Part shown: one piece after another, positions 16,367 through 24,808 of the stretch
Position numbering within the stretch: the first letter of the stretch is position 1
Layout of the letters: each line of letters opens with the position of its first letter
Source: Bacteroidales bacterium
GTDB taxonomy: Bacteria; Bacteroidota; Bacteroidia; Bacteroidales; UBA932
DNA: 43,715 nucleotides
Reading direction: 5' to 3'
NCBI GenBank assembly: GCA_017471085.1
Contig: JAFUWW010000063.1
Coordinates: forward strand, 1 to 43,715
The notes under the pieces: model-generated
The model's input: only the letters and a program-made list of their open reading frames with translations
What the model was told of the DNA's origin: nothing
Databases searched by the model: none
Program-made: the position numbers and the translations under genes

Positions 16367-16474
16367 GTGGAGGCTAACTGACTGATCGTTAGCGCTTTAA
16401 CGTATGTTGCTGTGTGTCCCCGGACGCACAGCAACATACGTTAAATGCCTTATAGCCAAAGAATTAGCCTCCAC
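16367..16474. repeat. 108-bp nested symmetric palindrome
   Basis: An inner inverted repeat pairs 16396-16419 with 16422-16445 (24 bp, one G-T mismatch, 2-nt centre). An outer perfect 11-bp repeat pairs GTGGAGGCTAA (16367-16377) with TTAGCCTCCAC (16464-16474). Both share one centre, so the unpaired segments between them are equally long (18 nt each) although their sequences differ. It lies in the 126-bp gap between the convergent tandem aldolase and SDR genes. It could be a bidirectional terminator, a MITE-like element with 11-bp ends, or a recombination site. There is no U tract and no clear target duplication. Confidence 0.8.
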
Positions 16475-16486
16475 CGCGCTATGGCG

Positions 16487-17185
16487 TCAGTCGAAGGCCA
16501 GTCCCGAATAGCGACGGAGATAGAACTGGTCGATGGTGCCGTTTCCCTTGCGGGTAACCAGAAAGCGGACGATTTCCGCCACCTCTTCCGGCTCGATCAG
16601 TTCCGAAGGGTCGATGTCGGGGCGCATTTTCTTTACCATCTCCGTGGCGACTCCGCCCGGGCTGATCAGGTGCACCCGGATTCCGAAAGGCTGGACCTCT
16701 TTGGCAAATACCTTGGTGAACCCGGCGAGTGCATGCTTGGAGGAAGCATAGACGCTCTGGTGGATGTAGCCTTTGAACCCCACGACCGAAGAGATATTGA
16801 TGACGATGGGCCTGGCGGATTGTTTCAGCGGCTCCAGGGCTGCCTGACACAGGAAAAACGGAGCACGGGCGTTCACGGCAAAGATGCGGTCCCATTCCTG
16901 CGGCGTCACATCCGTAAATGGACCTTTCTGGGGAATGCCGGCGCAGTTGACCAGCAGGTCGATGCCTCCGAACGCCTCCAGGGTTTCCTTTACGATCTTT
17001 TGGGCGGATGAGACATCGGTCAGGTCGGCCACGATGCAGCAGGTATTTGCGCTGCACTGCTTTGCCGTTTCTTCCAATGCGGCCCGGTCGCGGCCGACGA
17101 GCGCCAGGTCATAGCCGGTGCAAGCCAGCTCCAGGGCGATCGCCCTGCCGATTCCCCGGGACGCTCCGGTAACAATTGCTGTCAT
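16487..17185 (-). CDS. Short-chain dehydrogenase/reductase
   Basis: A 232-residue classical SDR oxidoreductase, cytoplasmic. The cofactor motif TGASRGIG is at residues 7-14, with a following LVGRDR segment that favours NADPH. VNCAGIP holds the NAG-like motif, and the catalytic set is Asn in NARAPF, Ser in ISSVVG and YASSK. The closest general types are 3-oxoacyl-ACP reductase-like SDRs and sepiapterin reductase-like proteins; the substrate cannot be told from sequence. It follows the lytic transglycosylase gene on the same strand after 32 bp, so they are probably co-transcribed. It ends 12 bp from the nested palindrome. Confidence 0.88.
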   Translation of the reverse strand: MTAIVTGASRGIGRAIALELACTGYDLALVGRDRAALEETAKQCSANTCCIVADLTDVSSAQKIVKETLEAFGGIDLLVNCAGIPQKGPFTDVTPQEWDRIFAVNARAPFFLCQAALEPLKQSARPIVINISSVVGFKGYIHQSVYASSKHALAGFTKVFAKEVQPFGIRVHLISPGGVATEMVKKMRPDIDPSELIEPEEVAEIVRFLVTRKGNGTIDQFYLRRYSGLAFD

Positions 17186-17217
17186 ATCTCAGTGTTTTTG
17201 GATGATTACGCTCAGAA

Positions 17218-18093
17218 TCAACGGATTCCCTGTTCTGGAATGAGGATCTTGTAGGTTTTTCCGGCCTTGTTGGTGAGTTTGGTGTCGCTGAGCCAGAGGT
17301 TGGCTTCCTTTAGGGCGGAGAAGGTGACGCCATGCTCCAGGGCGAAATCGACCAGGGAGGTGACGGGGCCGCTCACGGTGACGGTCTCGCGGAAGCGGAG
17401 GGGAGGGTACATCTCTTCCGGCTCCACCTGGAAGCCGAAGGCCGACGGATCTTCGAAGAACAGCTTGCAGGCCATCAGCCGGAACATGTAGCGGGAGGTT
17501 TCCTCCTTGAGCCAGAGCTCCAGGGCCGATGACTGCTTCTGCTCCGCCAGGCGTGTGGCGATGCCGCCCTGGCCGGCGTTGTAACTGGCCGCTACCGTCA
17601 TCCAGTCGCCGAATTTGCGGTAGGCGTCCTTGAGGAAGGCGCAGGCCGCCAGGGTTTCCTTCTCGATGTTGAAGCGTTCATCGACCTCTGCGCTCACTTC
17701 CAGTTTGTAGGTGGCGGCGGTGGCTTTGGTGAACTGCCAAAGGCCGGACGCCCCGGTGACGGAGACGGCTTTGGGATCCAGGTTGCTCTCGATGGCCATC
17801 AGGTACTTGAGGTCCTCCGGGAGGCCCTGCTCCTTGAGCACGGGGACGATGAGGGCGAACATGCGCCGGCTCCGCTTGAGCATCAGCGTGGAGTTGGTGT
17901 GCATGTTGGTGAAGGCGATGAGTTCGCGGTCCAGCCGCTCGCGGAAATCCTGCCGGTCCAGCAGGATGGTTTCTCCGGCAAAGACTATTTTGTCCGGAAC
18001 TGCAGGTGCCTTGGGATGGAGGGACTGGGCCCGGAGCAGGCTTGGCGGGAAGGAAAGAAGCAGGATTATGGCGGCTGTGACAATGTTTTTCAT
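17218..18093 (-). CDS. MltD-like membrane-exported lytic transglycosylase
   Basis: A 291-residue cell-wall enzyme that cleaves peptidoglycan glycan strands. A Sec signal peptide (MKNIVTAAIILLLSFPPSLLRAQ) is followed by a helical region and an SLT domain (about 85-200). The catalytic Glu is in LMAIESNLDP, with ASGLWQFTKATA and AASYNAGQGG as the other SLT motifs. The C-terminal 60 residues (VTSLVDFALEHGVTFSALKEAN) look like a LysM-type wall-binding module, here one copy instead of the several in E. coli MltD. The start is the ATG at 18093; a TTG two codons upstream is less likely. It shares a divergent promoter region with the SIS-domain gene. Confidence 0.88.
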   Translation of the reverse strand: MKNIVTAAIILLLSFPPSLLRAQSLHPKAPAVPDKIVFAGETILLDRQDFRERLDRELIAFTNMHTNSTLMLKRSRRMFALIVPVLKEQGLPEDLKYLMAIESNLDPKAVSVTGASGLWQFTKATAATYKLEVSAEVDERFNIEKETLAACAFLKDAYRKFGDWMTVAASYNAGQGGIATRLAEQKQSSALELWLKEETSRYMFRLMACKLFFEDPSAFGFQVEPEEMYPPLRFRETVTVSGPVTSLVDFALEHGVTFSALKEANLWLSDTKLTNKAGKTYKILIPEQGIR

Positions 18094-18108
18094 GTGCAAA
18101 ATGTTTTC

Positions 18109-18116
18109 CGAAGATA
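18109..18116 (-). promoter_or_regulatory. Candidate -7 element of the lytic transglycosylase gene
   Basis: The minus strand reads TATCTTCG, the common TAnnTTCG variant, 15 bp before the ATG at 18093. The -33 element is poor (TCTG at 22 bp). Confidence 0.4.
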
Positions 18117-18134
18117 CAAAAAATGCCGATAATT

Positions 18135-18166
18135 ATTGCAGAAAAAACGCCAAATCATTAAATTTG
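18135..18166 (+). promoter_or_regulatory. Promoter of the SIS-domain gene
   Basis: ATTG at 18135-18138 and TAAATTTG at 18159-18166 are 20 bp apart, a good Bacteroidota promoter. Transcription should begin near 18173, giving a leader of about 30 nt. It interleaves with the divergent lytic transglycosylase promoter. Confidence 0.55.
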
Positions 18167-18202
18167 TACGCTTTGACCGACAATATCTTAACACGTAATA
18201 CA

Positions 18203-19210
18203 ATGAACCTGAAAGAAAACAAGTATGCGCAGTTCTATCTCTGCCGCGAAATGATGGACACCGTCCAGACCATCCGGAAGTTCAACCCCGCCGATGCAGA
18301 CTTTATCGTGGAGTCGGCCAGGAAGACCGGGCACATCCTATTCTCCGGAGAGGGCTCCAGCCGCATCATGCCGGCCAAGAACGCCATCCGGAAGGCCCTG
18401 AAGTGGGGTGTGGACACCATGGTGCACACGGAAGGTTCCCATCAGGCCTGCGAGTACGACCTGAGCAAATATACCGTCCTGTGCGACTCCAACTCCGGCC
18501 GCACCAAGGAAACCCTCCTGCTCGCCAACCAGCTCAAGGCTGCCGGCCACAAGGAATTCTTCGGCGTCACTGCCAACGAGGGCACCCCGCTCTCTGAGGT
18601 ATGCGTGAAAACCCACGTCCTGGGCTGCGGTTGGGAAGAGGCTGTCGCCGCCACCAAGAGCGTGGCAGAGCAGGCCCTCCTGTTCGAGACCGTGATCTGG
18701 AAGCTCGCCGGCAAGGACATCACCCCTTGCATCGCCCCCCTGGCCGACATGGTGGAGAAAGCCCTCACCCTGGAAATTCCTGCAGAGATTGTGGAATGGG
18801 CCCGCGGTGCCAAGACCATCTATTTCGCCGGCCTGAACGACGGCGTCACCGAGGAACTCACCCTCAAGACCAACGAGATCACCCGCCGCAAGAGCGACTT
18901 CCTGGAGGGGACCTACGCCCTCCACGGTCCGGAAGAGGTGATGGAAGACGGCGACATCGTGTTCGTGGTGAACCCCATCGAGAGCGAGTACGCCAAGTAT
19001 CAGACTGTGTTCAACGGCGCCCATGTGCATGTAGTGGCCCTGGATACCAAGTCCACTCCGTTCACCACCATCATCGTCCCGGATGCCGGAGAACTGCAGG
19101 GCTATGTGTACCTCTGCGCCGGCTGGAACCTCCTGGTGGAAATTGCCAGCGCAGACGGCATCAACCTGGACAAGCCGGTGCGCGCCCGCAAGGTAGGAAA
19201 CGAGATGTAA
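18203..19210 (+). CDS. Double-SIS sugar-phosphate isomerase-like protein
   Basis: A 335-residue protein with two SIS (sugar isomerase) domains, the fold of the isomerase half of GlmS and of AgaS/FrlB-type deaminases. Domain 1 shows the phosphosugar-binding Ser patterns FSGEGSSRIMPAKNA and CDSNSGRTKET. Domain 2 shows IYFAGLNDGVTEELTLKTNE and the conserved FLEGTYALHGPEE segment. No glutaminase domain is present. It may act on an amino-sugar or ketose phosphate, but which one cannot be told. The frame is open much further upstream over the divergent gene; the ATG at 18203 fits the promoter. Its terminator overlaps the 3' end of the convergent hydrolase gene. Confidence 0.85.
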   Translation: MNLKENKYAQFYLCREMMDTVQTIRKFNPADADFIVESARKTGHILFSGEGSSRIMPAKNAIRKALKWGVDTMVHTEGSHQACEYDLSKYTVLCDSNSGRTKETLLLANQLKAAGHKEFFGVTANEGTPLSEVCVKTHVLGCGWEEAVAATKSVAEQALLFETVIWKLAGKDITPCIAPLADMVEKALTLEIPAEIVEWARGAKTIYFAGLNDGVTEELTLKTNEITRRKSDFLEGTYALHGPEEVMEDGDIVFVVNPIESEYAKYQTVFNGAHVHVVALDTKSTPFTTIIVPDAGELQGYVYLCAGWNLLVEIASADGINLDKPVRARKVGNEM

Positions 19211-19230
19211 TTTTCTTCCTGAAGATTTTG

Positions 19231-19824
19231 TTAAAGGGGCTGGCCTTCGGGCCGGCCCTCTTTTTGTCCCAGAAACTCCTTGATGGCGGGGACGATGTGG
19301 AACTTCATCTCCGGATAGGTAGGGAGGTGGCCGCCGGGGTAGCGGAAAGCCCGGCCGGGGAAGATACTTTCAAATTTGTCGACGCAATGGACCAGGGTGT
19401 CCTGCTCGCCGAAACAGCCTAACACCGCTCTGTCGGTATCAATTTCGCCTGTTTCCAGCGACTCATATTTCTGGCAAATCTCCTCGGTTATCAAAAATGA
19501 AAGTTCTCCGTTGCGCCTGGGAGAGAGATACTCCATAGGGCCGATATGCTGGCGGAGCAGGACGGAGATGTCGAGGTCCGGATTGATTACGACGGTTTGG
19601 GCTGCCTGCAGCCGGAGGGCCAGGAAGCCGCCCCAGGAGAGCCCGACCACCAAATCCGGCTTTTCTTTTTTATTTAAGGCGTCCAGTTCCGGCAGAGCCT
19701 GGTCCGGATCGATGGGAAGGTCCGGTGCCACTACCTCGGAAGGGCGCAGCAGCTGGCGCAGCATGTCCGCCATCTTATAGGCCCCGGACGAGGCCAGTCC
19801 GTGTATGAAGAGAATCTTGTGCAT
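19231..19824 (-). CDS. Small alpha/beta hydrolase (YqiA-like)
   Basis: A 197-residue cytoplasmic alpha/beta hydrolase of the YqiA/UPF0227 esterase type. Visible elements are the oxyanion segment FIHGLASSG, the nucleophile elbow GLSWGGF, the acid in FGEQDTLV and the catalytic His in GGHLPTYPE. The start at 19824 (MHKILFIHG) is preferred over one nine codons upstream because it begins directly at the first beta strand. The last codons (GRPEGQPL) run through the stem of the SIS gene terminator. A -7 element (TACATTTG) lies 8 bp before the start. Natural substrate unknown. Confidence 0.82.
   Translation of the reverse strand: MHKILFIHGLASSGAYKMADMLRQLLRPSEVVAPDLPIDPDQALPELDALNKKEKPDLVVGLSWGGFLALRLQAAQTVVINPDLDISVLLRQHIGPMEYLSPRRNGELSFLITEEICQKYESLETGEIDTDRAVLGCFGEQDTLVHCVDKFESIFPGRAFRYPGGHLPTYPEMKFHIVPAIKEFLGQKEGRPEGQPL
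19235..19265 (+). terminator. Terminator of the SIS gene
   Basis: GGGCTGGCC (19237-19245) pairs with GGCCGGCCC (19250-19258) around a TTCG tetraloop and is followed by TCTTTTT. This strong intrinsic terminator is encoded inside the last codons of the opposite-strand hydrolase gene. Confidence 0.8.
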
Positions 19825-19832
19825 ATGTGAAG

Positions 19833-19840
19833 CAAATGTA
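19833..19840 (-). promoter_or_regulatory. Candidate -7 element of the alpha/beta hydrolase gene
   Basis: The minus strand reads TACATTTG (TAnnTTTG) 8 bp before the ATG at 19824. The leader would be nearly absent. No good -33 element is seen. Confidence 0.35.
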
Positions 19841-19917
19841 AGGCTTTTCAAGCAATTCTTGAAGTATTTGTCACATTATTTAAAGATTTTGCAAGGTAGC
19901 CATGAAGAAAAAAGGGT

Positions 19918-19925
19918 TACCTTTG
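19918..19925 (+). promoter_or_regulatory. Candidate -7 element of the SusC/SusD pair 1 operon
   Basis: TACCTTTG matches TAnnTTTG, 52 bp before the susC-like ATG at 19978. The only TTTG upstream is 26 bp away, too far for a standard -33 element, so an activator such as the AraC-type regulator encoded at 24809-27514 may be needed. Confidence 0.45.
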
Positions 19926-19977
19926 CATCGACAAACTAACCTGAATCATTTTTTAAACCAACCAATAACCAACCATT

Positions 19978-22900
19978 ATGACAAAATTCCTTAAAAAATG
20001 TCATTGACCTTGTGTCTGCTCTGCATTTCGGCAATTGCCGCATTTGCCCAGACCACGGTCAAGGGTGTCGTAGTCGACGCCAATGGTCCCGTCATCGGTG
20101 CAGCCGTGCTCGAAGTCGGAACCAACAATGGTACTTCTACGGGAATCGACGGTGACTTCACCCTCACCGTTTCCCGTGCCAACGCCACTGTGGAAGTGAG
20201 CTGCATCGGCTATGCCACGCAGACCTTCCCGGCCAACCAGGTTCCTTCCCGGATCCTTCTGGTTGAGGACTCCGAATTTCTGGAGGAAACCGTGGTCGTG
20301 GGCTACGTGTCCAGAAGAAGAGCAACGTCACCGGCGCCATCGCCCAGGTAAAGGCCGAGGCTCTCGAGAACCGCTCCGATTCCGACGTGGGCTCCGCCCT
20401 CCAGGGTAAGCTCGCCGGTGTGCAGGTGCTCACAACCTCCTCCGCTCCGGGTGCCAGCTCCAGCTTCCGTATCCGCGGTTATTCTTCCACCAACTCCTCT
20501 CCGGACCCGCTGATCCTCGTGGATGGTCTGAAGGTGAGAAGCATCGACTATCTGGATCCCGAATCCATCGAGTCCATTGAGGTGCTGAAGGATGCCGCCT
20601 CCGCCGCCATCTACGGCTCCCAGGCCGGTAACGGTGTCGTCCTCATTACCACCAAGAGCGGTTCCAAGGACAATGTCCGCATCTTCTACAACAACATGTT
20701 CACCTGGATGTCCCCGATGGAGAACATCAAGATGATGAACGCCCAGCAGTTCAAGACTTACTGGCAGGAGGCCGCCGGCTATCCGGATGCTTCTTTCCAG
20801 AGCGCCGATACCAATTGGCAGGACGTCATGTTCGAGACCGGTTTCCGTCAGCGCCACACCATTGGCCTGTCCGGTGCCAATGAGCGCTTTACCTATTATG
20901 TGGATGGCACCTATATGGGTACCGATGGTATGATTACCGGTCCGTACGATACCTTCAACCGTATTACCGGCCAGATCAACGTAAGCTACCAGATCAAGCC
21001 CTGGCTCAAGGTGGGTACCAACAACACGATCGAGCGTGCCAACATGCGCATGGTTTCCGAGAACAACATGACCGGTACCGGTTCCGCCATCGGTGGCGCC
21101 TACTACTATGATCCTACCGTTCCCGTATTCTATGCCACGGACGGCGATATCCCTGCCGCTACCGGCCTTCTTGCTGCTGAAGCTGCCGGGCAGCCCGTCC
21201 AGCGCGACGACGAGGGCCGCATGTACGGCCAGTCCCTGCTGATGCAGAGTAACCTGTTCAACCCGCTGCTGATGCGTGACCAGGTGGCCGCCGGCTGGAT
21301 GACCGGTTACCAGTTTACCAGCCGTACCAACATCAACGGTACCGCCTACGCCGACATCACCCCTTCGTTCATCAAGGGTCTCACTTTCACTTCCCGCCTG
21401 GGTTACCGCCTCTCCAGCAATTACCGTCGCGGTTATTCCGAGAAGGGCTGGATCAATGCCCAGCAGATTCAGGCTTCGGACATTATCCAGGGCACGGAGA
21501 GCAACCAGCAGTACTGGCAGTGGGAAAACTTCGCCAACTACCTGAAGAGCTTCGGCAAGCACGACCTGGCCCTCATGCTCGGTATGGAATTCTCTGAGAC
21601 CCACATGGAGTCCATCCAGGCCTATGCCGACGGCCTCACCAACAATGCACCTAACTTCCGTTATCTGCAGTACTATGATCCCAACGCCACTCAACGCACG
21701 ATGGGCGGCAGCGAGTACTCCCGTTTCTCCGAGTCCTTCTTCGGCCGTCTGGCCTGGACCTTCGCCAACCGCTACAATGCCCAGGTGAACTTCCGTGCCG
21801 ATGCTTATGGTATGTCCAAACTCTCCAAGAAGAACCGCTGGGGCTTCTTCCCCTCCGTCTCCCTGGGCTGGACTGTCTCCAACGAGAACTTCTTCAAGAA
21901 CATCTTCCGTCCCGAGGCCTTCTCTTACATGAAGATCCGTGCCTCCTATGGTGTGAACGGTAACATCAACTCCCTGACCGACTTCACATGGACCAACGGC
22001 ATGTCCCTCAGCGGTCTGTACAACTTCGGCGACGGCGTTGTGACTCCTGCCAATCCTTCCTCCTTCCTGGCCAACGAAGACCTCAAGTGGGAAACTTCCA
22101 AGCAGGTTGACGTGGGTGTGGACTTCCGCTTCCTGAGGGACCGTCTCACCTTCACCGTTGACTGGTACAACAAGAACACCACCGACATGCTGGTCTCCGT
22201 CCCGGCCCCCGCCGTTTCCGGTGCATCCAACGTGTATATCAACGGCGGTCTGGTGAACAACAGCGGTTGGGAATTCGACCTTGGCTGGAAAGACACCATC
22301 GGCGACTTCCGCTATGGCATTACCGCCAACCTTTCTACCGTGCACAGCATGGTGGTGGAATCCCCGCTGGGTGCCGGCCGTACCGCCGGCGGTACCAACT
22401 TCTTCCTGCCCATCACCTATCTTGAATCCGGCTATCCCATGTGGTACATCCGCGGCTTCAAGCACAAGGGCATTAACGCCGAGACCGGTCTCCCGGAATA
22501 TTATACTCCCGCCGAACTTGACGAGATGGATCCGGGTCACGACCACTCCGACGGTGCCACTTACCTGGGCGACGGTATTCCCGATTTCACCTATGGTATC
22601 ACCCTCAACCTGGCATGGAAGGGCTTCGACTTCACCGTATTCGGTTCTGGAGTACAGGGCAACGAAATGTTCCTCTGCATCTCCCGTCCGGACCTCCCGA
22701 TCGCCAACCTCCCGGCTTTCGTCTTCGAAAACCGCTGGACTCCGCAGACTGCCTCCACAGCCACCTGGCCCAAGGGCAACCAGGCCGACAACTCCCTGTT
22801 CGGCGGCCACTATCAGCAGTCCGACTTCTGGGTGTTCGACGCTTCCTACTTCAAGATCAAGCAGATCCAGCTCGGTTACACCCTGCCTCGCAGCCTGACC

Positions 22901-23083
22901 CAGAAACTGCACATCCAGAGCCTCCGTATCTACGGTTCCGTGGAGAACGCCTTTACCTTCACCAAGTATCCCGGCAACGATCCTGAATCCAGGAACTCTT
23001 CCTTCGGTACCGGTATCGCCCTGGACCGCGTGAACTATCCTTCTGCCCGCAACTTCATGTTCGGTGTGAACCTCTCCTTCTAA
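19978..23083 (+). pseudogene. SusC-like TonB-dependent transporter, two frameshifts
   Basis: An outer-membrane SusC homologue of about 1,035 residues split over three frames. From the ATG at 19978 the first frame reads MTKFLKK and stops at 20005. The signal peptide continues in a second frame from 19998 (SLTLCLLCISAIAAFAQ), followed by the carboxypeptidase-regulatory-like domain to EETVVVGY. After 20306 the TonB-box/plug start (expected GYGVQKK) continues in a third frame to the end. One A missing from the A6 run (19993-19998) and one G missing after 20306 would restore the whole protein. The plug has FRIRGYSST and GQVLK-type landmarks, and the barrel ends FMFGVNLSF. Either a recently broken gene or two sequence errors. 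Partner SusD follows after 20 bp. Confidence 0.85.
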
Positions 23084-23103
23084 TCTTATAAACTGAACGC
23101 TAT

Positions 23104-24735
23104 ATGAAAAAGATTACATATATCCTCTCTGCGGCAGTTGCATTCATGACCCTTTTCTCCTGCTCGGCTATGCTGGACAGCGAGGAGCAGCTGGGTGCCC
23201 TGGATACCGACAAGTACTATGCCGAGGCTTCCGATCCTCAGGCAGAGGCCCTCGCAGCCTCCATGTACACCTCGGCCTGGAGCCAGTTCGGAAATGCCGA
23301 CATGGACAATTATACCGACGACTGGGTCTCCACCGACCCTTACAAGCCTACGAACAACGACGGTTTCATGACCAGTTTGTATTCCGGTCTCTATCAGCTG
23401 GTTTACAAGGCCAACCTGATTATCGAGAAACTCCCTGACAACACCGCCGTGAAAAAGCGTGTGATCGGTGAAGCCTACTTTATGCGCGGCTGGGCCTATT
23501 TCAACCTGATTCGTGCCTATCAGACCCCGCCTTACGTAGACCATGTGCTCACTTCCGACGAACTGGCCGCAATCTCCAACGGTACCACCAGCGAGCTTTG
23601 GGACCTGTGCACCAGCTCTTTCCAGAAAGCTTCCGAACTGCTTCCCGCCAAGGGCAGCAAGGGCAACCAGCGCAACATCGGTGCCCACGTGACCAAGGAA
23701 GCCGCCCTGGCTTTCATGGGCAAGGCTTACCTGTATGCCGGCAACAAGAGCGCAGCCGCTGCCGCCCTCAAGCAAGTGATCGATGGCGGTGCCTATGCTC
23801 TGCTTCCCGATTTCCGCGACCTGTACACCGTGAAGGCTGACTTCTGCGACGAGTATATCTGGGAATTCAATGCGGCTGACGATGATGTGAGCCAGCGCTC
23901 CAACGAGGCCAAGATCGACTTCTACAGCAATTGGCGCGGCGAGGTCCTGATCATGCCCGGCGGCTGCCACCTGACTGGTTTTGTTCAGGGTTATGCCCAG
24001 ACCATGCCTTCCAAGGACCTCTATGACTGGATGCTCGCCCGTGAGGGCCATTCCGCCCGTCTGGAGGGCTCCGTCTGGACCGTGGAAGAGGCCGCCCAGA
24101 AGTTCGTAGACCTGTCCGCTCCCGCCTATGCCGGAACGCCCAACTACGAAGGTGACCAGCTTGCTGCCATGAAGGCCGCTCACCCTGGCATCACCGATTA
24201 CCAGGCCGGTATGCGCCTCCTCTGGACCGCCGACATGTCCCAGCCCACTTCCAGCACCATGCAGGGTGTTCTCCCTGCCAAGATCTACATGTGGTGCTCC
24301 GACATGTATCCTGCCACCAGCACTCACGACATCTACTCCATGGCCAACTATCCTGCCATGCGTTATGCCGACGTCCTCCTGCTCTATGCCGAGGCTGCCA
24401 ATGATGTCAATGCCCTCAACCAGGTACGCCAGCGTGCCGGCCTGCCGGCCCTGGGTGCCTACTCCGACGCCGAACTCCGTGCCGAACGCCGCGCCGAGTT
24501 CTTCGACGAGAACGAACGCTTCTGGGACTGCGTCCGCTGGGGCATCGCTGCCACTGAGTTCGCCAAGGTGGGAAGTATTACTTACAACACCGAGGTAAGT
24601 CCTGCCACTTATGAAGTCAAAATCACCTCTACTCCTGTAGACAACTGGCTGGGTTGGGACGACAAGTACAAGGCCTTCCCGTATGCCACCTCTGAGCTTC
24701 GTCAGACTTCTATCAACCAGAACCCGGGCTGGTAA
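23104..24735 (+). CDS. SusD-like glycan-binding lipoprotein, pair 1
   Basis: A 543-residue surface lipoprotein that captures oligosaccharides over the SusC channel. The lipoprotein signal ends in LFSC with Cys20. The RagB/SusD helical core is visible in GEAYFMRGWAYFNLIRAYQTPP and KEAALAFMGKAYLYAGN, and the C-terminal SusD signature in YPAMRYADVLLLYAEAAN, LNQVRQRAG and ERRAEFFDENERFWDCVRWG. The C-terminus SINQNPGW is characteristic. It is 20 bp after the frameshifted SusC gene and is itself intact. A strong hairpin terminator follows. Glycan specificity cannot be read directly; the locus suggests a rhamnose-containing ligand. Confidence 0.92.
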   Translation: MKKITYILSAAVAFMTLFSCSAMLDSEEQLGALDTDKYYAEASDPQAEALAASMYTSAWSQFGNADMDNYTDDWVSTDPYKPTNNDGFMTSLYSGLYQLVYKANLIIEKLPDNTAVKKRVIGEAYFMRGWAYFNLIRAYQTPPYVDHVLTSDELAAISNGTTSELWDLCTSSFQKASELLPAKGSKGNQRNIGAHVTKEAALAFMGKAYLYAGNKSAAAAALKQVIDGGAYALLPDFRDLYTVKADFCDEYIWEFNAADDDVSQRSNEAKIDFYSNWRGEVLIMPGGCHLTGFVQGYAQTMPSKDLYDWMLAREGHSARLEGSVWTVEEAAQKFVDLSAPAYAGTPNYEGDQLAAMKAAHPGITDYQAGMRLLWTADMSQPTSSTMQGVLPAKIYMWCSDMYPATSTHDIYSMANYPAMRYADVLLLYAEAANDVNALNQVRQRAGLPALGAYSDAELRAERRAEFFDENERFWDCVRWGIAATEFAKVGSITYNTEVSPATYEVKITSTPVDNWLGWDDKYKAFPYATSELRQTSINQNPGW

Positions 24736-24755
24736 CAGTCTCTGATTTCCATACC

Positions 24756-24793
24756 AAAACGGCCGAAGGACTTGTTCCTCCGGCCGTTTTTTA
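24756..24793. terminator. Bidirectional terminator between SusD 1 and the regulator
   Basis: Fifteen-base arms at 24756-24770 and 24776-24790 (one mismatch) enclose a 5-nt loop, with a T6 tract on the right and a T4 run on the opposite strand. It serves both convergent transcripts. Confidence 0.8.
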
Positions 24794-24808
24794 TTGACTG
24801 TCGATTAT

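Noticed and set aside
16367..16474. Integron attC site as an explanation of the nested palindrome
   Set aside because: The outer ends do not show the paired GTTRRRY and RYYYAAC core sites, the inner stem is too perfect, and no integron integrase is present.
17711..18202. Upstream extension of the SIS gene over the divergent lytic transglycosylase
   Set aside because: It has low-complexity shadow composition and crosses the promoter; the ATG at 18203 begins the real protein.
19998..20351. An independent 117-residue small protein
   Set aside because: It contains the end of a signal peptide and the SusC carboxypeptidase-regulatory-like domain and continues into the SusC barrel in another frame, so it is part of the broken SusC gene.
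20303..22912. A long minus-strand open frame opposite SusC 1
   Set aside because: It has shadow-type composition and covers a well-supported SusC barrel.
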